A stretch of DNA of 64,000 nucleotides, taken from NCBI RefSeq assembly GCF_006716645.1, contig NZ_VFPL01000001.1, forward strand, positions 1,240,001-1,304,000, read 5' to 3'. A model generated the notes under the pieces. The model was not told where the DNA came from, did no database searches, and saw only the letters and a program-made list of their open reading frames with translations. A program made the translations under genes and the position numbers. How positions within the stretch are numbered: position 1 is the stretch's first letter; every line of letters starts with the position of its first letter. The stretch is from Arcticibacter tournemirensis (GTDB lineage: Bacteria; Bacteroidota; Bacteroidia; Sphingobacteriales; Sphingobacteriaceae). Positions 34,930 through 43,264 of the stretch are shown here, piece by piece.

Positions 34930-36294
34930 ATGATCATGAAAAGAATCGTATTTTTCCTTGTACTCGCCCTGAGTGCGATATCCTGCAAAAAGTACCTGGA
35001 GGCCAAGCCCGATAGCTCGGTAACCACACCACAAACGATCGGAGACCTTCAGGCTCTGCTCGACCGCTCGGATTATATGAACCAGAAGAGCCCTGCCTTT
35101 GATGAAGCCTCGGCAGATGATTACTTCCTGCCGCAAACCGGTTATAATGCGGTAGGAGAGAACGGCCGGAAAGCCTATGTATGGCAACTCGACGAATACG
35201 AATGGGTGAACGACTGGGCCAATGCATACGTAGTGGTGTATAATGCCAATGTATGCCTGGAAGAGATTGAAAAGATAGAGCGGACCAAAAAAAATGCTGC
35301 CGAATGGGATAATGTAAAAGGATCGGCGCTGTTCTTCCGCGCATGGACTTTTCTGAAACTCGCATGGATGTACAGCAAAGCCTACGACCCGGAAACAGCA
35401 GCGCAGGACGAAGGGATTATCTTACGCCTGGGCACCGATTTCAATGTTCCCTCTGTCAGGGCGAGCACCGGGCAAACGTATGAGCAGATCATCCGCGACC
35501 TGGAAGCAGCCGTTCCATTGCTGCCCGGCCTTTCAACGCACGTGCTGCGCCCGTCGCGGGCTGCGGCCTTTGCTCTTCTTGCCCGGACCTACCTCTCCAT
35601 GCGCCGGTATGAACAGGCTTATGACTATGCCGACCAGTGTCTGAAGATAAAAAACGACCTGATGGATTATAATGGCATTTCAGCCACGGCCTCTTCGCCC
35701 TTTCAAAGTTTTAACAAAGAGGTGATATTTCACGCCGACATCACCAGCTATACCTTCACCAACATTTCGCCCAGTAATGCCAGGGCAGATACGCTGCTCT
35801 ACAGGTCGTATGATAACGATGACCTGAGAAAGCAGGTGTTCTTCACCACTACGGGGGGATACCAGCAGTTTAAGGGCTCATACGTGAGCCGTACCCTTGC
35901 CAGCAGGCCCTTATTTACCGGAATAGCCACCGACGAAATGATGCTGGTGCGGGCGGAGTGCCGGGCACGTGCCGGGGATAAGGAAAATGCACTGGCCGAT
36001 TTGAACACCCTGATGAAAAACAGGTGGAAAAATACCGTTGTCTACCGGGACATCACCGCAGAAAACGCCGAAGGCGCGCTCTCCATAATCCTGAAAGAAA
36101 GAAGGAAGGAATTGCTGTTCAGAGGGCTGCGGTGGATGGATATTAAAAGGCTCAATAAAGAGGGGCGGGGGATTGAGTTGAAAAGAAACGTGAACGGGCA
36201 GGAATACCGCCTTGCGCCCAACAGCAACCGGTTTGCCCTTCCTTTGCCTGCCGATGTGGTAAGGATTACAGGCGTGGCGCAAAACCCGGCTTAA
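34930..36294 (+). CDS. SusD/RagB-family lipoprotein
   Basis: 454 residues. Start MIMKRIVFF; lipobox LSAISC (Cys20). SusD pattern: KKYLEAKPDSSVTTPQTIGD, TPR helices (KGSALFFRAWTFLKLAWMYS), and the C-terminal RRKELLFRGLRWMDIKRLNK followed by LPLPADVVRITGVAQNPA. It begins 17 bp after SusC and forms its lid. A strong bidirectional terminator follows. Confidence 0.93.
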   Translation: MIMKRIVFFLVLALSAISCKKYLEAKPDSSVTTPQTIGDLQALLDRSDYMNQKSPAFDEASADDYFLPQTGYNAVGENGRKAYVWQLDEYEWVNDWANAYVVVYNANVCLEEIEKIERTKKNAAEWDNVKGSALFFRAWTFLKLAWMYSKAYDPETAAQDEGIILRLGTDFNVPSVRASTGQTYEQIIRDLEAAVPLLPGLSTHVLRPSRAAAFALLARTYLSMRRYEQAYDYADQCLKIKNDLMDYNGISATASSPFQSFNKEVIFHADITSYTFTNISPSNARADTLLYRSYDNDDLRKQVFFTTTGGYQQFKGSYVSRTLASRPLFTGIATDEMMLVRAECRARAGDKENALADLNTLMKNRWKNTVVYRDITAENAEGALSIILKERRKELLFRGLRWMDIKRLNKEGRGIELKRNVNGQEYRLAPNSNRFALPLPADVVRITGVAQNPA

Positions 36295-36311
36295 GGCCCC
36301 TGAAAAAAAAA

Positions 36312-36340
36312 AGCGGGCAGAATTCGCTGCCCGCTTTATT
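36312..36340. terminator. Bidirectional intrinsic terminator
   Basis: AGCGGGCAG (36312-36320) and CTGCCCGCT (36327-36335) with a 6-nt loop, T-rich on one side and A10 on the other. It lies between the convergent SusD and DUF6520-like genes, so it can stop both. Confidence 0.85.
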
Positions 36341-36355
36341 CAGCAACAGAGGGCA

Positions 36356-36721
36356 TCAGGGATTTTTATTAAACGCGTTAACGATCATTGGGCTTGAAGT
36401 ATCCGGGTTTTTGTGGGCGCCCGAAGTAACTACAGGGACGTTTTGAGTAAGCACCCGCGATGACCCGCTCAAAGCGGTATAAGCTTCATCCACTTCTATC
36501 AGGCAGCCGTCATTGACCCCTTCGCATTGAGGCTCTCCCGAAGTGATATTCTGCCACAGCGTTCTGTCGGCTTCATTGCCCGGCGTTCCGGTGTACTGGA
36601 AGTAGAAGGAAGCTCTGCGGCTGTTTTTAACGATGCTTTTTTCATTCCGGGTTAAAGCATAAACCATCACGGTAGTAAAAAGGAATACAAAGATCCCTAA
36701 AACAGAAAGTAACTTTTTCAT
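36356..36721 (-). CDS. DUF6520-like secreted small protein
   Basis: 121 residues from the ATG at 36721; an in-frame ATG nine codons earlier is less good because MKKLLSVLGIFVFLF is the natural signal start. It has a long hydrophobic signal, then a short Cys-containing mature part (GEPQCEGVNDGCLIEVDEAY) ending in NAFNKNP. This resembles the DUF6520 family of short Bacteroidota proteins of unknown function. Single gene with its own terminator. Confidence 0.55.
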   Translation of the reverse strand: MKKLLSVLGIFVFLFTTVMVYALTRNEKSIVKNSRRASFYFQYTGTPGNEADRTLWQNITSGEPQCEGVNDGCLIEVDEAYTALSGSSRVLTQNVPVVTSGAHKNPDTSSPMIVNAFNKNP

Positions 36722-37051
36722 TTGTAAAGCGCACTTTTTATACATCAAAAAAGCACGGAAAAAACTTAAGTGAACAAGTAGATTAATTATACACTGCCTA
36801 AGCTGGGGCAGGATCCTGAAAAGTACGCCTGCTGCAGGTGCCCTTTCTGTTGCTTGTTTGATTGCTTTTTTCTCTTCACCTCCTTTCTTTGATACAAAGG
36901 AAAGTGCTGATAACCCACCACTGGGAGGTCATGAAAACGCTGTTATTGAAAGGCTAGAGGCAGGAGAGGGGGAGACGAGCAAAATCAAAAATGGCCTTCC
37001 TGGAACTTTCAGCCCCAAAGAAAGGGGCAGAATATCAATACCCCCTCCTTT
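36722..37051. other. Intergenic region, nothing recognised
   Basis: 330 bp between the DUF6520-like gene and the 3' end of rteC. Purine-rich in its second half. I see no gene, hairpin or repeat that I can support. Confidence 0.5.
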
Positions 37052-38227
37052 TTAGCTAAAGCCGAAATCTTTACCGATCATCTCAATAATCTTTTGCAGC
37101 ATGCGCCGGTACTCCACTGCCGATCCGATGAGCCTGGTTTTATCAGATTTTTGAATGGAATGGGCGCTGATCTGGCTGGTGTGCGGAGTGGAGTGTACCA
37201 CCGCATAAACGGCGGCAGCCTCTTCTTTTGTGCGGTAGTCGAACAGGTTTAGCTTATACCTGTAATTGAAATCAACAGAAAGCCAGTCTACCGACTGACG
37301 CATCCGGAGATGGACAACATCGTCCTTTTTTGCTGCTTCTATCTCATTGATTGCCGCCTGTTTCCGGAGAACTAAAAACGATAGGAAATGCTCCTTTAGC
37401 GAAGGAGAAAACCAGTTATAGGCGAGGTTGGGAAAGGGGCGGGTGTGGTTCAGTAGCTCTGTCTCGCGGTCGAGAAAGTGGATCTGATGTTTGCGGTTTC
37501 CCCTGGCTGAGAGGCTTCTCCGGATGTCGTCACTCCAGCGGTTAAACAACCCAATGTGATTAAAATTGAACTTCAGCATAAAGAGCAGCGTCCTTTTCGT
37601 CCAGTCCTTATGGCGTGTATCAGCTGCGAAGCGGCTAAGCTCAGGTACAAACGTTTGAAAATACGAATAGTCATGATAGTTCAGCGCCGGGAAAGTTCGC
37701 CTGACCACACTGTTCAGACCACTTTCTATCTCCCGGATGATCCAGGCGGCAACATCTTTCTTTTTGAGGCCTTCTTTTATTGCAGGGAGCTGAGCCGTCA
37801 ACAGTTCATTCATCCTCAGCACAAAGAGGTGAGGCACCGGTTGCTTAAAGTCCAGTATTCCCCTGTAACACATTTCATTACAATTCAGCAGGTCGGCGAG
37901 GCAGTAAACACAGTACAACAAGGGATTATTGTCATCTCCCGTGGCTGCGGACTTGCTCATGATTGTCAGTTCTTCCTCCGGAAGCTGGCGTGTAATTTTA
38001 TTCGCAATCGCCACCAACGCCGCATGATAATTATTGAGGTCCCAGGCGGCTGTTTGCTTGTCGGGGGCTTTTTTATACAATTCGTAAATGGCGGCTTTCA
38101 GGCGCTGGCACTCGGTGGTTAAAGGTTCAAGTAATTCGCTGGCGAAGGCTTCATCTGAAAGCCTTTTAGAGTTTCTTTTTGTTATTTCGCCGATAAGATC
38201 TTTTAGGAGACGGATTTCTGTTAACAT
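37052..38227 (-). CDS. RteC-family protein
   Basis: 391 residues from the ATG at 38225-38227 (MLTEIRLLKDLIGEI); the open frame extends 32 codons further up but reads poorly there. RteC pattern: KRTLLFMLKFNFNHIGLFNR, then SVDWLSVDFNYRYKLNLFDY. The last part, HSIQKSDKTRLIGSAVEYRR, is HTH-like. RteC in Bacteroides CTnDOT activates excision genes; chromosomal homologues in Sphingobacteria are common and mostly uncharacterised. Divergent from the MocR-like gene, sharing a 210-bp promoter region. Confidence 0.8.
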   Translation of the reverse strand: MLTEIRLLKDLIGEITKRNSKRLSDEAFASELLEPLTTECQRLKAAIYELYKKAPDKQTAAWDLNNYHAALVAIANKITRQLPEEELTIMSKSAATGDDNNPLLYCVYCLADLLNCNEMCYRGILDFKQPVPHLFVLRMNELLTAQLPAIKEGLKKKDVAAWIIREIESGLNSVVRRTFPALNYHDYSYFQTFVPELSRFAADTRHKDWTKRTLLFMLKFNFNHIGLFNRWSDDIRRSLSARGNRKHQIHFLDRETELLNHTRPFPNLAYNWFSPSLKEHFLSFLVLRKQAAINEIEAAKKDDVVHLRMRQSVDWLSVDFNYRYKLNLFDYRTKEEAAAVYAVVHSTPHTSQISAHSIQKSDKTRLIGSAVEYRRMLQKIIEMIGKDFGFS

Positions 38228-38372
38228 TTCAGGTTTTTGTTGTTTTGTGTAACGTTTATTGCAATATAAAGCATGAGATATCTGTAAATACTGACACACG
38301 CTGGCATAAATTGAGTGATACATCTTGTTTTAAGCCCATATTTGCACTAAATACCTTTGAATTTTATCATCT

Positions 38373-38390
38373 ATTTTATTAATTGCCTGC
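38373..38390. repeat. 18-bp sequence shared with 15837-15854
   Basis: ATTTTATTAATTGCCTGC occurs exactly in both places, and the following 25 bp are also similar (GAACxxTCTC then TATTxAAA). Here it lies 47 bp upstream of the MocR-like start; there it lies 143 bp upstream of an Rpn-type gene. Confidence 0.6.
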
Positions 38391-38437
38391 GCTATCTGGA
38401 TGAACACTCTCGCTATTAAACACTATACTATTATCGC

Positions 38438-39880
38438 ATGCCAGATAAATGGAAAGCACTTTGGGAGACTCCGCTAGACCGAACCCACTCCCTTGTTGAA
38501 CAAATTGTAACAAGATGCCTGGAGGCAATGAACAACGGGCATTTGCAACTTGGAGAAAAAGTACCGCCCCTCCGGAAATTAAGTAAAAAGCTGGGCGTAT
38601 CGCTTGGAACGGTAAAGGATGCTTATTTGAAGCTTCAGTTTGACGGGTATTTGGTGACCCGGGCGCATTTAGGCACTTATGTGGCCCGTATCCAGGGCGG
38701 CAGCTCGCCCCAGCCTGAGTGGACCGATTTGGTACCGTTTTCATTTCAGGATGATCAGCCTGCCTATAGCACGGGGTGTGAAACCGGGCACATTAGTTTT
38801 CTGAAGATAGGGGCTGATTCCCCTGGGCCCGAACAGCTCAACTTTAAGGAATATCTTAACATTATGCAAGCCTTGTTTGATCCTCCAAAGAAACACTCCG
38901 TGAGAGCAGCGGAAACTGAAAAAGATGCGGAGGAGGTGCTTGACGAACTCCTCGGAGCGCTTTTGAAAAAGAGGGGCATTGAGACCCGTCCTGGCCAGCG
39001 GTTGTTACTTCCCCCGGGAATAGCGCTACCGCTGATGGCAAGTACATTGCTATCGCCGGGGGACTGTGTAGTGGTGGCTTCCTTGCTCGACATTCCGGCA
39101 CGGGATGCTTTTCTCGGTATTCCCGCCTGTCTGAAACCTGCAGGTTACGACCGGGAAGGAATCCTTACCAGCAAGGTTGAGCAAATCTGCCAGGAGCAGA
39201 ACGTTAAAGCTGTCTTTGTACGGCCTCCGGCGGCCTTTCCACAAAATGTAACGATGTCGGAGAAAAGGCGGGACGAACTGGTCGACCTGTCACTCCGGTA
39301 TAAATTTGTACTCATCGCTCAGGACGATGCCTGCGAGTTCTGGTTCAGCCGCCCATACATTCCCGTCGGAGGGAAACGCCATCAGGGAAGAGTGATTCAT
39401 ATCAGCAGATTGAGCTGCCTGGTGTGGGCTATAGATGGCTACGAAGTGATAACGGGAGCGAATCCGTTTATCAAACGGATGAATGAGAAGGCAAAGGCGC
39501 TTGGCTTATCTATAAACATGCGGAAGGCGTTGGCACTGATCCGCTTTCTGAACTTGTATGGAAACGAAACCCGTGCCGGGAAATTTATAAGATTTTACTC
39601 GGCCCGGTTACGGACCATACAATGCTTGTTTGAAGAACAATTATCGACTAAAGCGTGCATCGTATTACCGCTGGCCGGTCTTTCCTTGTGGATTGGCTTC
39701 AAAAGAGCCGTACGGGTTGATTTGTTACTGCCGCTTATCAAAGAAAGCGGTTTCATCGACTATAACAACGGACAGTCAATAATAGTGGACGGTTCGGTAA
39801 CAGCCTTGCATGCCGGATTTGCCTGTCACGATGAAACCTGCTGGGCGCGCCTCTTCGGAGGGCTTGCTAAACTGCTTTAA
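38438..39880 (+). CDS. MocR-like GntR regulator lacking the PLP lysine
   Basis: 480 residues. GntR winged helix at 14-85 (PPLRKLSKKLGVSLGTVKDA, then LGTYVARI). Residues 110-480 follow the aminotransferase-like fold of MocR proteins, keeping LIAQDDACEFWFSRP (the EDDYxxEFR equivalent). The segment that should read SFSKxLxPxLRxGY is SRLSCLVWAIDGY (323-335), with Cys327 where the PLP-binding Lys belongs. The protein therefore probably cannot form the internal aldimine and may sense something else. It is followed by a small HTH gene and the DUF6266 cassette, which it may control. Confidence 0.75.
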   Translation: MPDKWKALWETPLDRTHSLVEQIVTRCLEAMNNGHLQLGEKVPPLRKLSKKLGVSLGTVKDAYLKLQFDGYLVTRAHLGTYVARIQGGSSPQPEWTDLVPFSFQDDQPAYSTGCETGHISFLKIGADSPGPEQLNFKEYLNIMQALFDPPKKHSVRAAETEKDAEEVLDELLGALLKKRGIETRPGQRLLLPPGIALPLMASTLLSPGDCVVVASLLDIPARDAFLGIPACLKPAGYDREGILTSKVEQICQEQNVKAVFVRPPAAFPQNVTMSEKRRDELVDLSLRYKFVLIAQDDACEFWFSRPYIPVGGKRHQGRVIHISRLSCLVWAIDGYEVITGANPFIKRMNEKAKALGLSINMRKALALIRFLNLYGNETRAGKFIRFYSARLRTIQCLFEEQLSTKACIVLPLAGLSLWIGFKRAVRVDLLLPLIKESGFIDYNNGQSIIVDGSVTALHAGFACHDETCWARLFGGLAKLL

Positions 39881-39906
39881 AAATTCTAATAAACCAAACC
39901 CATATT

Positions 39907-40218
39907 ATGCGTGAAATTGTCCGTTTAACTAAAAACGTTTTCAATTTAGTAGAAATCCTTGGCGACATCCGTGCTATTATGCAGGAGATGAATCAATGTC
40001 AAAAGGAAATGCAGTCCGATTTCCAGGCCCTTATCAAATCAGATGAAAAGGAAACCTACCTTACAGCGAAGCAAGTTGCTATTCTACTTTCGGTAGATGT
40101 AAAAACAGTGAGAAACTGGAAATTGAGCGGCGAACTGGAACCCGATACCATAAGAGGAAGGAAGCTATATGCCAGGTCGAAAGTGTTGAAGTACGGGCAT
40201 ACTCGTTTCGGGCGCTAA
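39907..40218 (+). CDS. Excisionase/MerR-type small HTH protein
   Basis: 103 residues. An N-terminal helical part (VFNLVEILGDIRAIMQEMNQ) could dimerise. The C-terminal 56-95 is an HTH_17 domain (YLTAKQVAILLSVDVKTVRN then GRKLYARSKVLKYG). It starts 26 bp after the MocR-like stop. Such proteins act as recombination directionality factors or as small regulators; no integrase is present, so a regulatory role is more likely. Confidence 0.75.
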   Translation: MREIVRLTKNVFNLVEILGDIRAIMQEMNQCQKEMQSDFQALIKSDEKETYLTAKQVAILLSVDVKTVRNWKLSGELEPDTIRGRKLYARSKVLKYGHTRFGR

Positions 40219-40630
40219 CCGGTATGAGGACATCCGCTTCGCACCCGCTTCAGAAATGCTTCAGAGTGGAAAGCCACCACTTAGCTACCATGCTTTGTCT
40301 TTCTCCCGTGCTTCTTCGATAAAAACCGAAGAAGCACGGGAGCGAGCGGCAAGATGCTACGTGGATAGCCTCATTCGGTTTTGGACCGGTATGCTTTCCT
40401 TCGTTATTAAATGTTTAAACGCTCTTCATGCCGGAGAAGCGGAAAAAACCGGGAAAAAAGCGGAAAAAACCGGGAAATGGAAGGAGCTGAATTTGACCTC
40501 GTCTTTTGCCTGGCTACGTTTGATCTGTCAACAGCGACGTACCGGTACAAAAGATCGTTGTCCCCCTGGGTCTTTCCGCAGGGGTGATCAAAAAGGAAAG
40601 GCAAATTTCAAAATTTAAATTATTAATAAA
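40219..40630. other. Structured leader region before the DUF6266 genes
   Basis: About 410 bp with three visible structures. A perfect 16-bp inverted repeat with an 8-nt loop lies at 40303-40342. Two 19-bp direct repeats beginning AGCGGAAAAAACC lie at 40438-40456 and 40459-40477. A CCCCTG/CAGGGG hairpin lies at 40563-40584. A 120-codon open frame exists on the plus strand but is built from the repeats and has no family features. It is probably an untranslated leader or attenuator. Confidence 0.5.
40303..40342. repeat. Perfect 16-bp inverted repeat (hairpin)
   Basis: CTCCCGTGCTTCTTCG (40303-40318), loop ATAAAAAC, and its exact reverse complement to 40342. As RNA it is a very stable stem. There is no T-run after it on the plus strand, so it is not a simple terminator; it could be an operator, an attenuator or a small-RNA element. 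Confidence 0.8.
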
Positions 40631-41272
40631 ATGGCAGAATTAAAGCCCGGTGTCATAGGCACCATATCAGGAAAGATCGACAATGTAGTAGCCAGCAGCT
40701 GGCGTGCGATCAAATATCTCAGGGGGCTGGCTAAAACCAGCAAGAAGGATCCTTCGCAGTTGCAGATCATCCAGCGCGCAGCATTTGCACTCACGTACAA
40801 CTTCCTGGCGCAACTGGAAGACGAGGTGAACCTTGGGTTCGGCAACATGGACACCAGTCGTGCAACAGCATTCAACCTGGCCATGGGCGAGAACGTGAAA
40901 GCCGTGGGCGGCACGTATCCGGATCTTGTGCTCAATTTCCCGTCGGTGGTGTTGAGCAAGGGGCGGCTCATCCGTTCTAAAAATGCTAAACTGGTGAGTA
41001 CGGCTCCCGCAATCATCAACGTTACCTGGGCCGACCTGAAGAAGGTAAAGTCGCAGAGCCTTTCTGATAAAGTTACGTTGGTTGCTTACGACCCCGCAGA
41101 TGATCTGGCAGTTTCAAGCTCCGGCGAAGCAGTGAGGGGTGATTACAAATTCGAGTTCGAAGTCCCCGAGTCCTTTAGCGGACACGATGTTCACGTGTAT
41201 CTCTTCTTTACCCGTCAGGACGATAAGAAGAATTCCCTCAGTGATTATTGCGGCACTGTAACGGTGTTTTAA
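40631..41272 (+). CDS. DUF6266-family protein 1
   Basis: 213 residues, no signal peptide. The family start is visible: PGVIGTISGKIDNVVASSWR, where relatives have a GxxGxxSGKVGxVVG motif. A helical segment (QLQIIQRAAFALTYNFLAQL) is followed by a C-terminal Ig-like beta part (INVTWADLKKVKSQSLSDKV, then HVYLFFTRQDD). Function unknown. Resemblance to small phage structural proteins is only a hint. It is followed by its own strong terminator and then a second family member. Confidence 0.75.
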   Translation: MAELKPGVIGTISGKIDNVVASSWRAIKYLRGLAKTSKKDPSQLQIIQRAAFALTYNFLAQLEDEVNLGFGNMDTSRATAFNLAMGENVKAVGGTYPDLVLNFPSVVLSKGRLIRSKNAKLVSTAPAIINVTWADLKKVKSQSLSDKVTLVAYDPADDLAVSSSGEAVRGDYKFEFEVPESFSGHDVHVYLFFTRQDDKKNSLSDYCGTVTVF

Positions 41273-41280
41273 GTAACTCC

Positions 41281-41310
41281 GACCGGCCTGAAACAAGGCC
41301 GGTCATTTTT
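41281..41310 (+). terminator. Intrinsic terminator
   Basis: GACCGGCCT (41281-41289) pairs perfectly with AGGCCGGTC (41296-41304) around GAAACA, followed by ATTTTT. It separates the two DUF6266 genes. Confidence 0.85.
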
Positions 41311-41331
41311 AACCCTCTAGAATTTTGAACA

Positions 41332-41958
41332 ATGGCTACTATTTATCGTGGTGTTATTTCAGGAAAGGTTGGCGATAAGATTTATTATTCCTACGGCGGG
41401 AAGAATTATGTGAGAAAAGCGCCGGAACGGAAAGCCCCTCCCTCGGAGAAACAGCTCAGGACCCAGGCGAAGCTGGTCGCAACCAGTGATTTTCTTACTT
41501 CTTTACGGTCTTTAGTGGAAGAGGTTTGGGAGCGCAGGAGGTATATCAAAAACACGGCTTTTGGTTCTGCGTTCAGTCATATGATGAGAAATGCGGTGGA
41601 CATTTTATCCGAAGGTACTTCCATTCGTTACCAGGATGTGCAGTTAAGCCGCGGATCTATTTATTTACCCCAGAGGATCTCTTTTTTACGCGAAGGCTAC
41701 GACGTTAAAGTTTCATGGGAAAATCAGTATATGAGAAACACTTTCTATTGCCGGGATGAAGATGAGGTGATCGTGGTTTTGCATTTCCCTTCCGATAATG
41801 CAAGCATTATTTGCCGGGGAGAGGCCGTACGCAGGGATGAAGTGATGACGATCTCCATTCCTGAAGTTTTTGCCGAAGATAAACTTCATGCGTATTTTAT
41901 TTTTGCTTCTGCAGACGGGCAGCGCTCATCGGATAGTGTGTATCTGGGGGATTTTTAA
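41332..41958 (+). CDS. DUF6266-family protein 2
   Basis: 208 residues, clearly diverged from the first. Start YRGVISGKVGDKIYYSYGGK (family motif), then SEKQLRTQAKLVATSDFLTS, and a beta-rich C-terminus (YDVKVSWENQYMRNTFYCRD, then LHAYFIFASADGQRSSDSVY). The same order of parts as protein 1 indicates an old duplication. A seven-base tandem repeat starts at its stop codon. Confidence 0.7.
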   Translation: MATIYRGVISGKVGDKIYYSYGGKNYVRKAPERKAPPSEKQLRTQAKLVATSDFLTSLRSLVEEVWERRRYIKNTAFGSAFSHMMRNAVDILSEGTSIRYQDVQLSRGSIYLPQRISFLREGYDVKVSWENQYMRNTFYCRDEDEVIVVLHFPSDNASIICRGEAVRRDEVMTISIPEVFAEDKLHAYFIFASADGQRSSDSVYLGDF

Positions 41959-42078
41959 GCTGAAAGCTGAAAGTCTAAAGCTAAAAGCCTTCTTGAGCTT
42001 AAAGTTTTTTAATCAAAAGATATTTTTTACTGATTGTTAAACCGGCTAATAGCCAATCGCTAAAAGCCAAAAGCTGTT
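41958..42078. repeat. Two runs of degenerate seven-base tandem repeats
   Basis: 41958-41992 reads as AGCTGAA, AGCTGAA, AGTCTAA, AGCTAAA, AGCCTTC. 42044-42078 reads as GGCTAAT, AGCCAAT, CGCTAAA, AGCCAAA, AGCTGTT. Both are heptamer-periodic, like the STRR repeats of cyanobacteria. They flank the gap before the holin-like gene. Confidence 0.7.
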
Positions 42079-42083
42079 ATTTT

Positions 42084-42431
42084 ATGAAATCTATTATTTG
42101 TTCCCTTCGTCACGAAGGTTCTATGATCTTTTTGTCCCTTGTTGGGTTTCTTTTATTTCCCTGGCTGTGCCGCCATATTGATGTCACTTCAGCGCCGGTT
42201 GATCCCGGTATCCTAAGCATTGTGCTGATGGCCGTTCTGTCTTTTCTCATTTTTAAAGCGATCACCTGGTGGGTGATCCGGATTATCTGGCCTGTATTTG
42301 CGGAATACTCCGAAGTGTACTTTGAAGAGGAATTTACATCGTTGCTGCCCCTTCAGAAGGTGCTGATATACCTGGCGTTTTACCTGCTGCTGCTGTTCGG
42401 GATGGTGCTTACACTCGCTGCACTCGTGTAG
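42084..42431 (+). CDS. Small three-TM membrane protein, holin-like
   Basis: 115 residues. Hydrophobic segments at about 14-29 (MIFLSLVGFLLFPWLC), 43-70 (GILSIVLMAVLSFLIFKAIT) and 91-115 (KVLIYLAFYLLLLFGMVLTL), with a charged loop between the second and third (EYSEVYFEEEF). No sequence family recognised. Size, topology and position 17 bp before a CHAP hydrolase and upstream of a spanin-like lipoprotein make a holin the best guess. Confidence 0.5.
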   Translation: MKSIICSLRHEGSMIFLSLVGFLLFPWLCRHIDVTSAPVDPGILSIVLMAVLSFLIFKAITWWVIRIIWPVFAEYSEVYFEEEFTSLLPLQKVLIYLAFYLLLLFGMVLTLAALV

Positions 42432-42448
42432 CTTAAAATAACAATAAC

Positions 42449-42976
42449 ATGAAAATAATCCTATTATTCATTTTACTAAGTGTTTTTGCCTTCAGGCCTG
42501 CAAGCCACAACTCACAACCCGCAACCCGTCTGCAGCAAATCTATACCGCCGAACTTGGCATTCGCGAAGCAACCGGACGGAACGATGGGAACAGGGTAGA
42601 GGCCTATCTGAAGTATGTTGGACTGAAAAAGGGAAATCCCTGGTGCGCAGCGTTTGTGTGCTATTGTCTCGGCAAGGCAGGCATCGCCAACCCCCGCAGC
42701 GGGTATTGCCCCAGTATGTTTCCGGCAGGAAAGGTTATATGGACCAGAAAGCTGAAAGTTGAAAGTTCCCACAATCCATCACCCGGCGACATCTTCGGCA
42801 TATACTTCCCCGAAAAAGGCCGCATTGCACACGTCGGCTTTGTAGACGACTGGGGAGATAAGTACGCTGTTACAGTAGAAGGCAACACCAACGAAGCAGG
42901 TAGTCGTGACGGCGACGGCGTTTACAGAAAGCGACGACTAATTTCCTCCATCTATAAAGTAGCACGCTATCCATAG
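42449..42976 (+). CDS. CHAP-type peptidoglycan hydrolase, endolysin-like
   Basis: 175 residues with a short N-terminal signal (LLFILLSVFAF). The TIGR02594/CHAP pattern is present: AELGIREATGRNDGNRVEAY, then KGNPWCAAFVCYCLGKAG with catalytic Cys66, KGRIAHVGFVDD with His128 and VTVEGNTNEAG supplying the third polar residue. It should cut peptide cross-links or the amide bond of peptidoglycan. Two seven-base repeats lie inside the coding sequence (42507-42527 encoding HNSQPAT, 42750-42777 encoding KLKVESSHN). They have added residues near the signal and in a surface loop. Confidence 0.8.
   Translation: MKIILLFILLSVFAFRPASHNSQPATRLQQIYTAELGIREATGRNDGNRVEAYLKYVGLKKGNPWCAAFVCYCLGKAGIANPRSGYCPSMFPAGKVIWTRKLKVESSHNPSPGDIFGIYFPEKGRIAHVGFVDDWGDKYAVTVEGNTNEAGSRDGDGVYRKRRLISSIYKVARYP
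42507..42527. repeat. Seven-base repeats inside the CHAP gene, 5' part
   Basis: ACAACTC, ACAACCC, GCAACCC. Encodes the junction after the signal peptide. Confidence 0.6.
42750..42777. repeat. Seven-base repeats inside the CHAP gene, middle
   Basis: AGCTGAA, AGTTGAA, AGTTCCC, ACAATCC. The first units match those at 41958-41992. Confidence 0.6.
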
Positions 42977-43003
42977 TTGTATGGTTAGAGATAATAGTTT
43001 CTG

Positions 43004-43264
43004 TTATTCGTAATGGCCTCTCAAAGAGTGGATTTTAAGAGAATGATCATCTATTTCATAAACGTATCTGTCTGCGAGGGTAATTCTTCGGGACCATTTG
43101 CCAGATAAGTTATGTTTAAGTGGTTCAGGAGAGCCGATACCGCTGAAGGGGGTTTTAATAATGGATTCGGTAAGGGTTCTAATACGTTTTAAAACTTTTT
43201 GGTTCCCAGTCTTTTTCCAGTACTCTAAGTCCTTTTTGGCCTGGGCGCCAAGTTTTATTTCCAT
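43004..43264 (-). CDS. Txe/YoeB-type mRNA interferase toxin
   Basis: 86 residues, the standard YoeB length. Conserved features: SPEPLKHNLSGKWSRRITLA with Glu47, DRYVYEI with Arg66, and a C-terminal LRGHYE with His84 and Tyr85, matching the E. coli catalytic set (E46, R65, H83, Y84). It cleaves mRNA in the ribosome A site. It overlaps the antitoxin gene by 10 nt. It sits on the opposite strand inside the lysis-like cassette. Confidence 0.88.
   Translation of the reverse strand: MEIKLGAQAKKDLEYWKKTGNQKVLKRIRTLTESIIKTPFSGIGSPEPLKHNLSGKWSRRITLADRYVYEIDDHSLKIHSLRGHYE

Noticed and set aside
36312-36340. Possible operator between susD and the DUF6520-like gene
   Set aside because: GC-rich stem with T/A tails between convergent genes is simply a bidirectional terminator.
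37556-38122. 188-codon plus-strand frame inside rteC
   Set aside because: Antisense shadow of the RteC gene with no domain features.
37052-40218. Remnant conjugative transposon suggested by RteC and an excisionase-like HTH
   Set aside because: No integrase, mobilisation or transfer gene and no attachment-site repeats seen; both families also occur as ordinary chromosomal regulators.
40256-40618. 120-codon plus-strand frame before DUF6266
   Set aside because: It is built over the perfect hairpin and the direct repeats, and its protein is repetitive (EKTGKKAEKTGK) without domain features.
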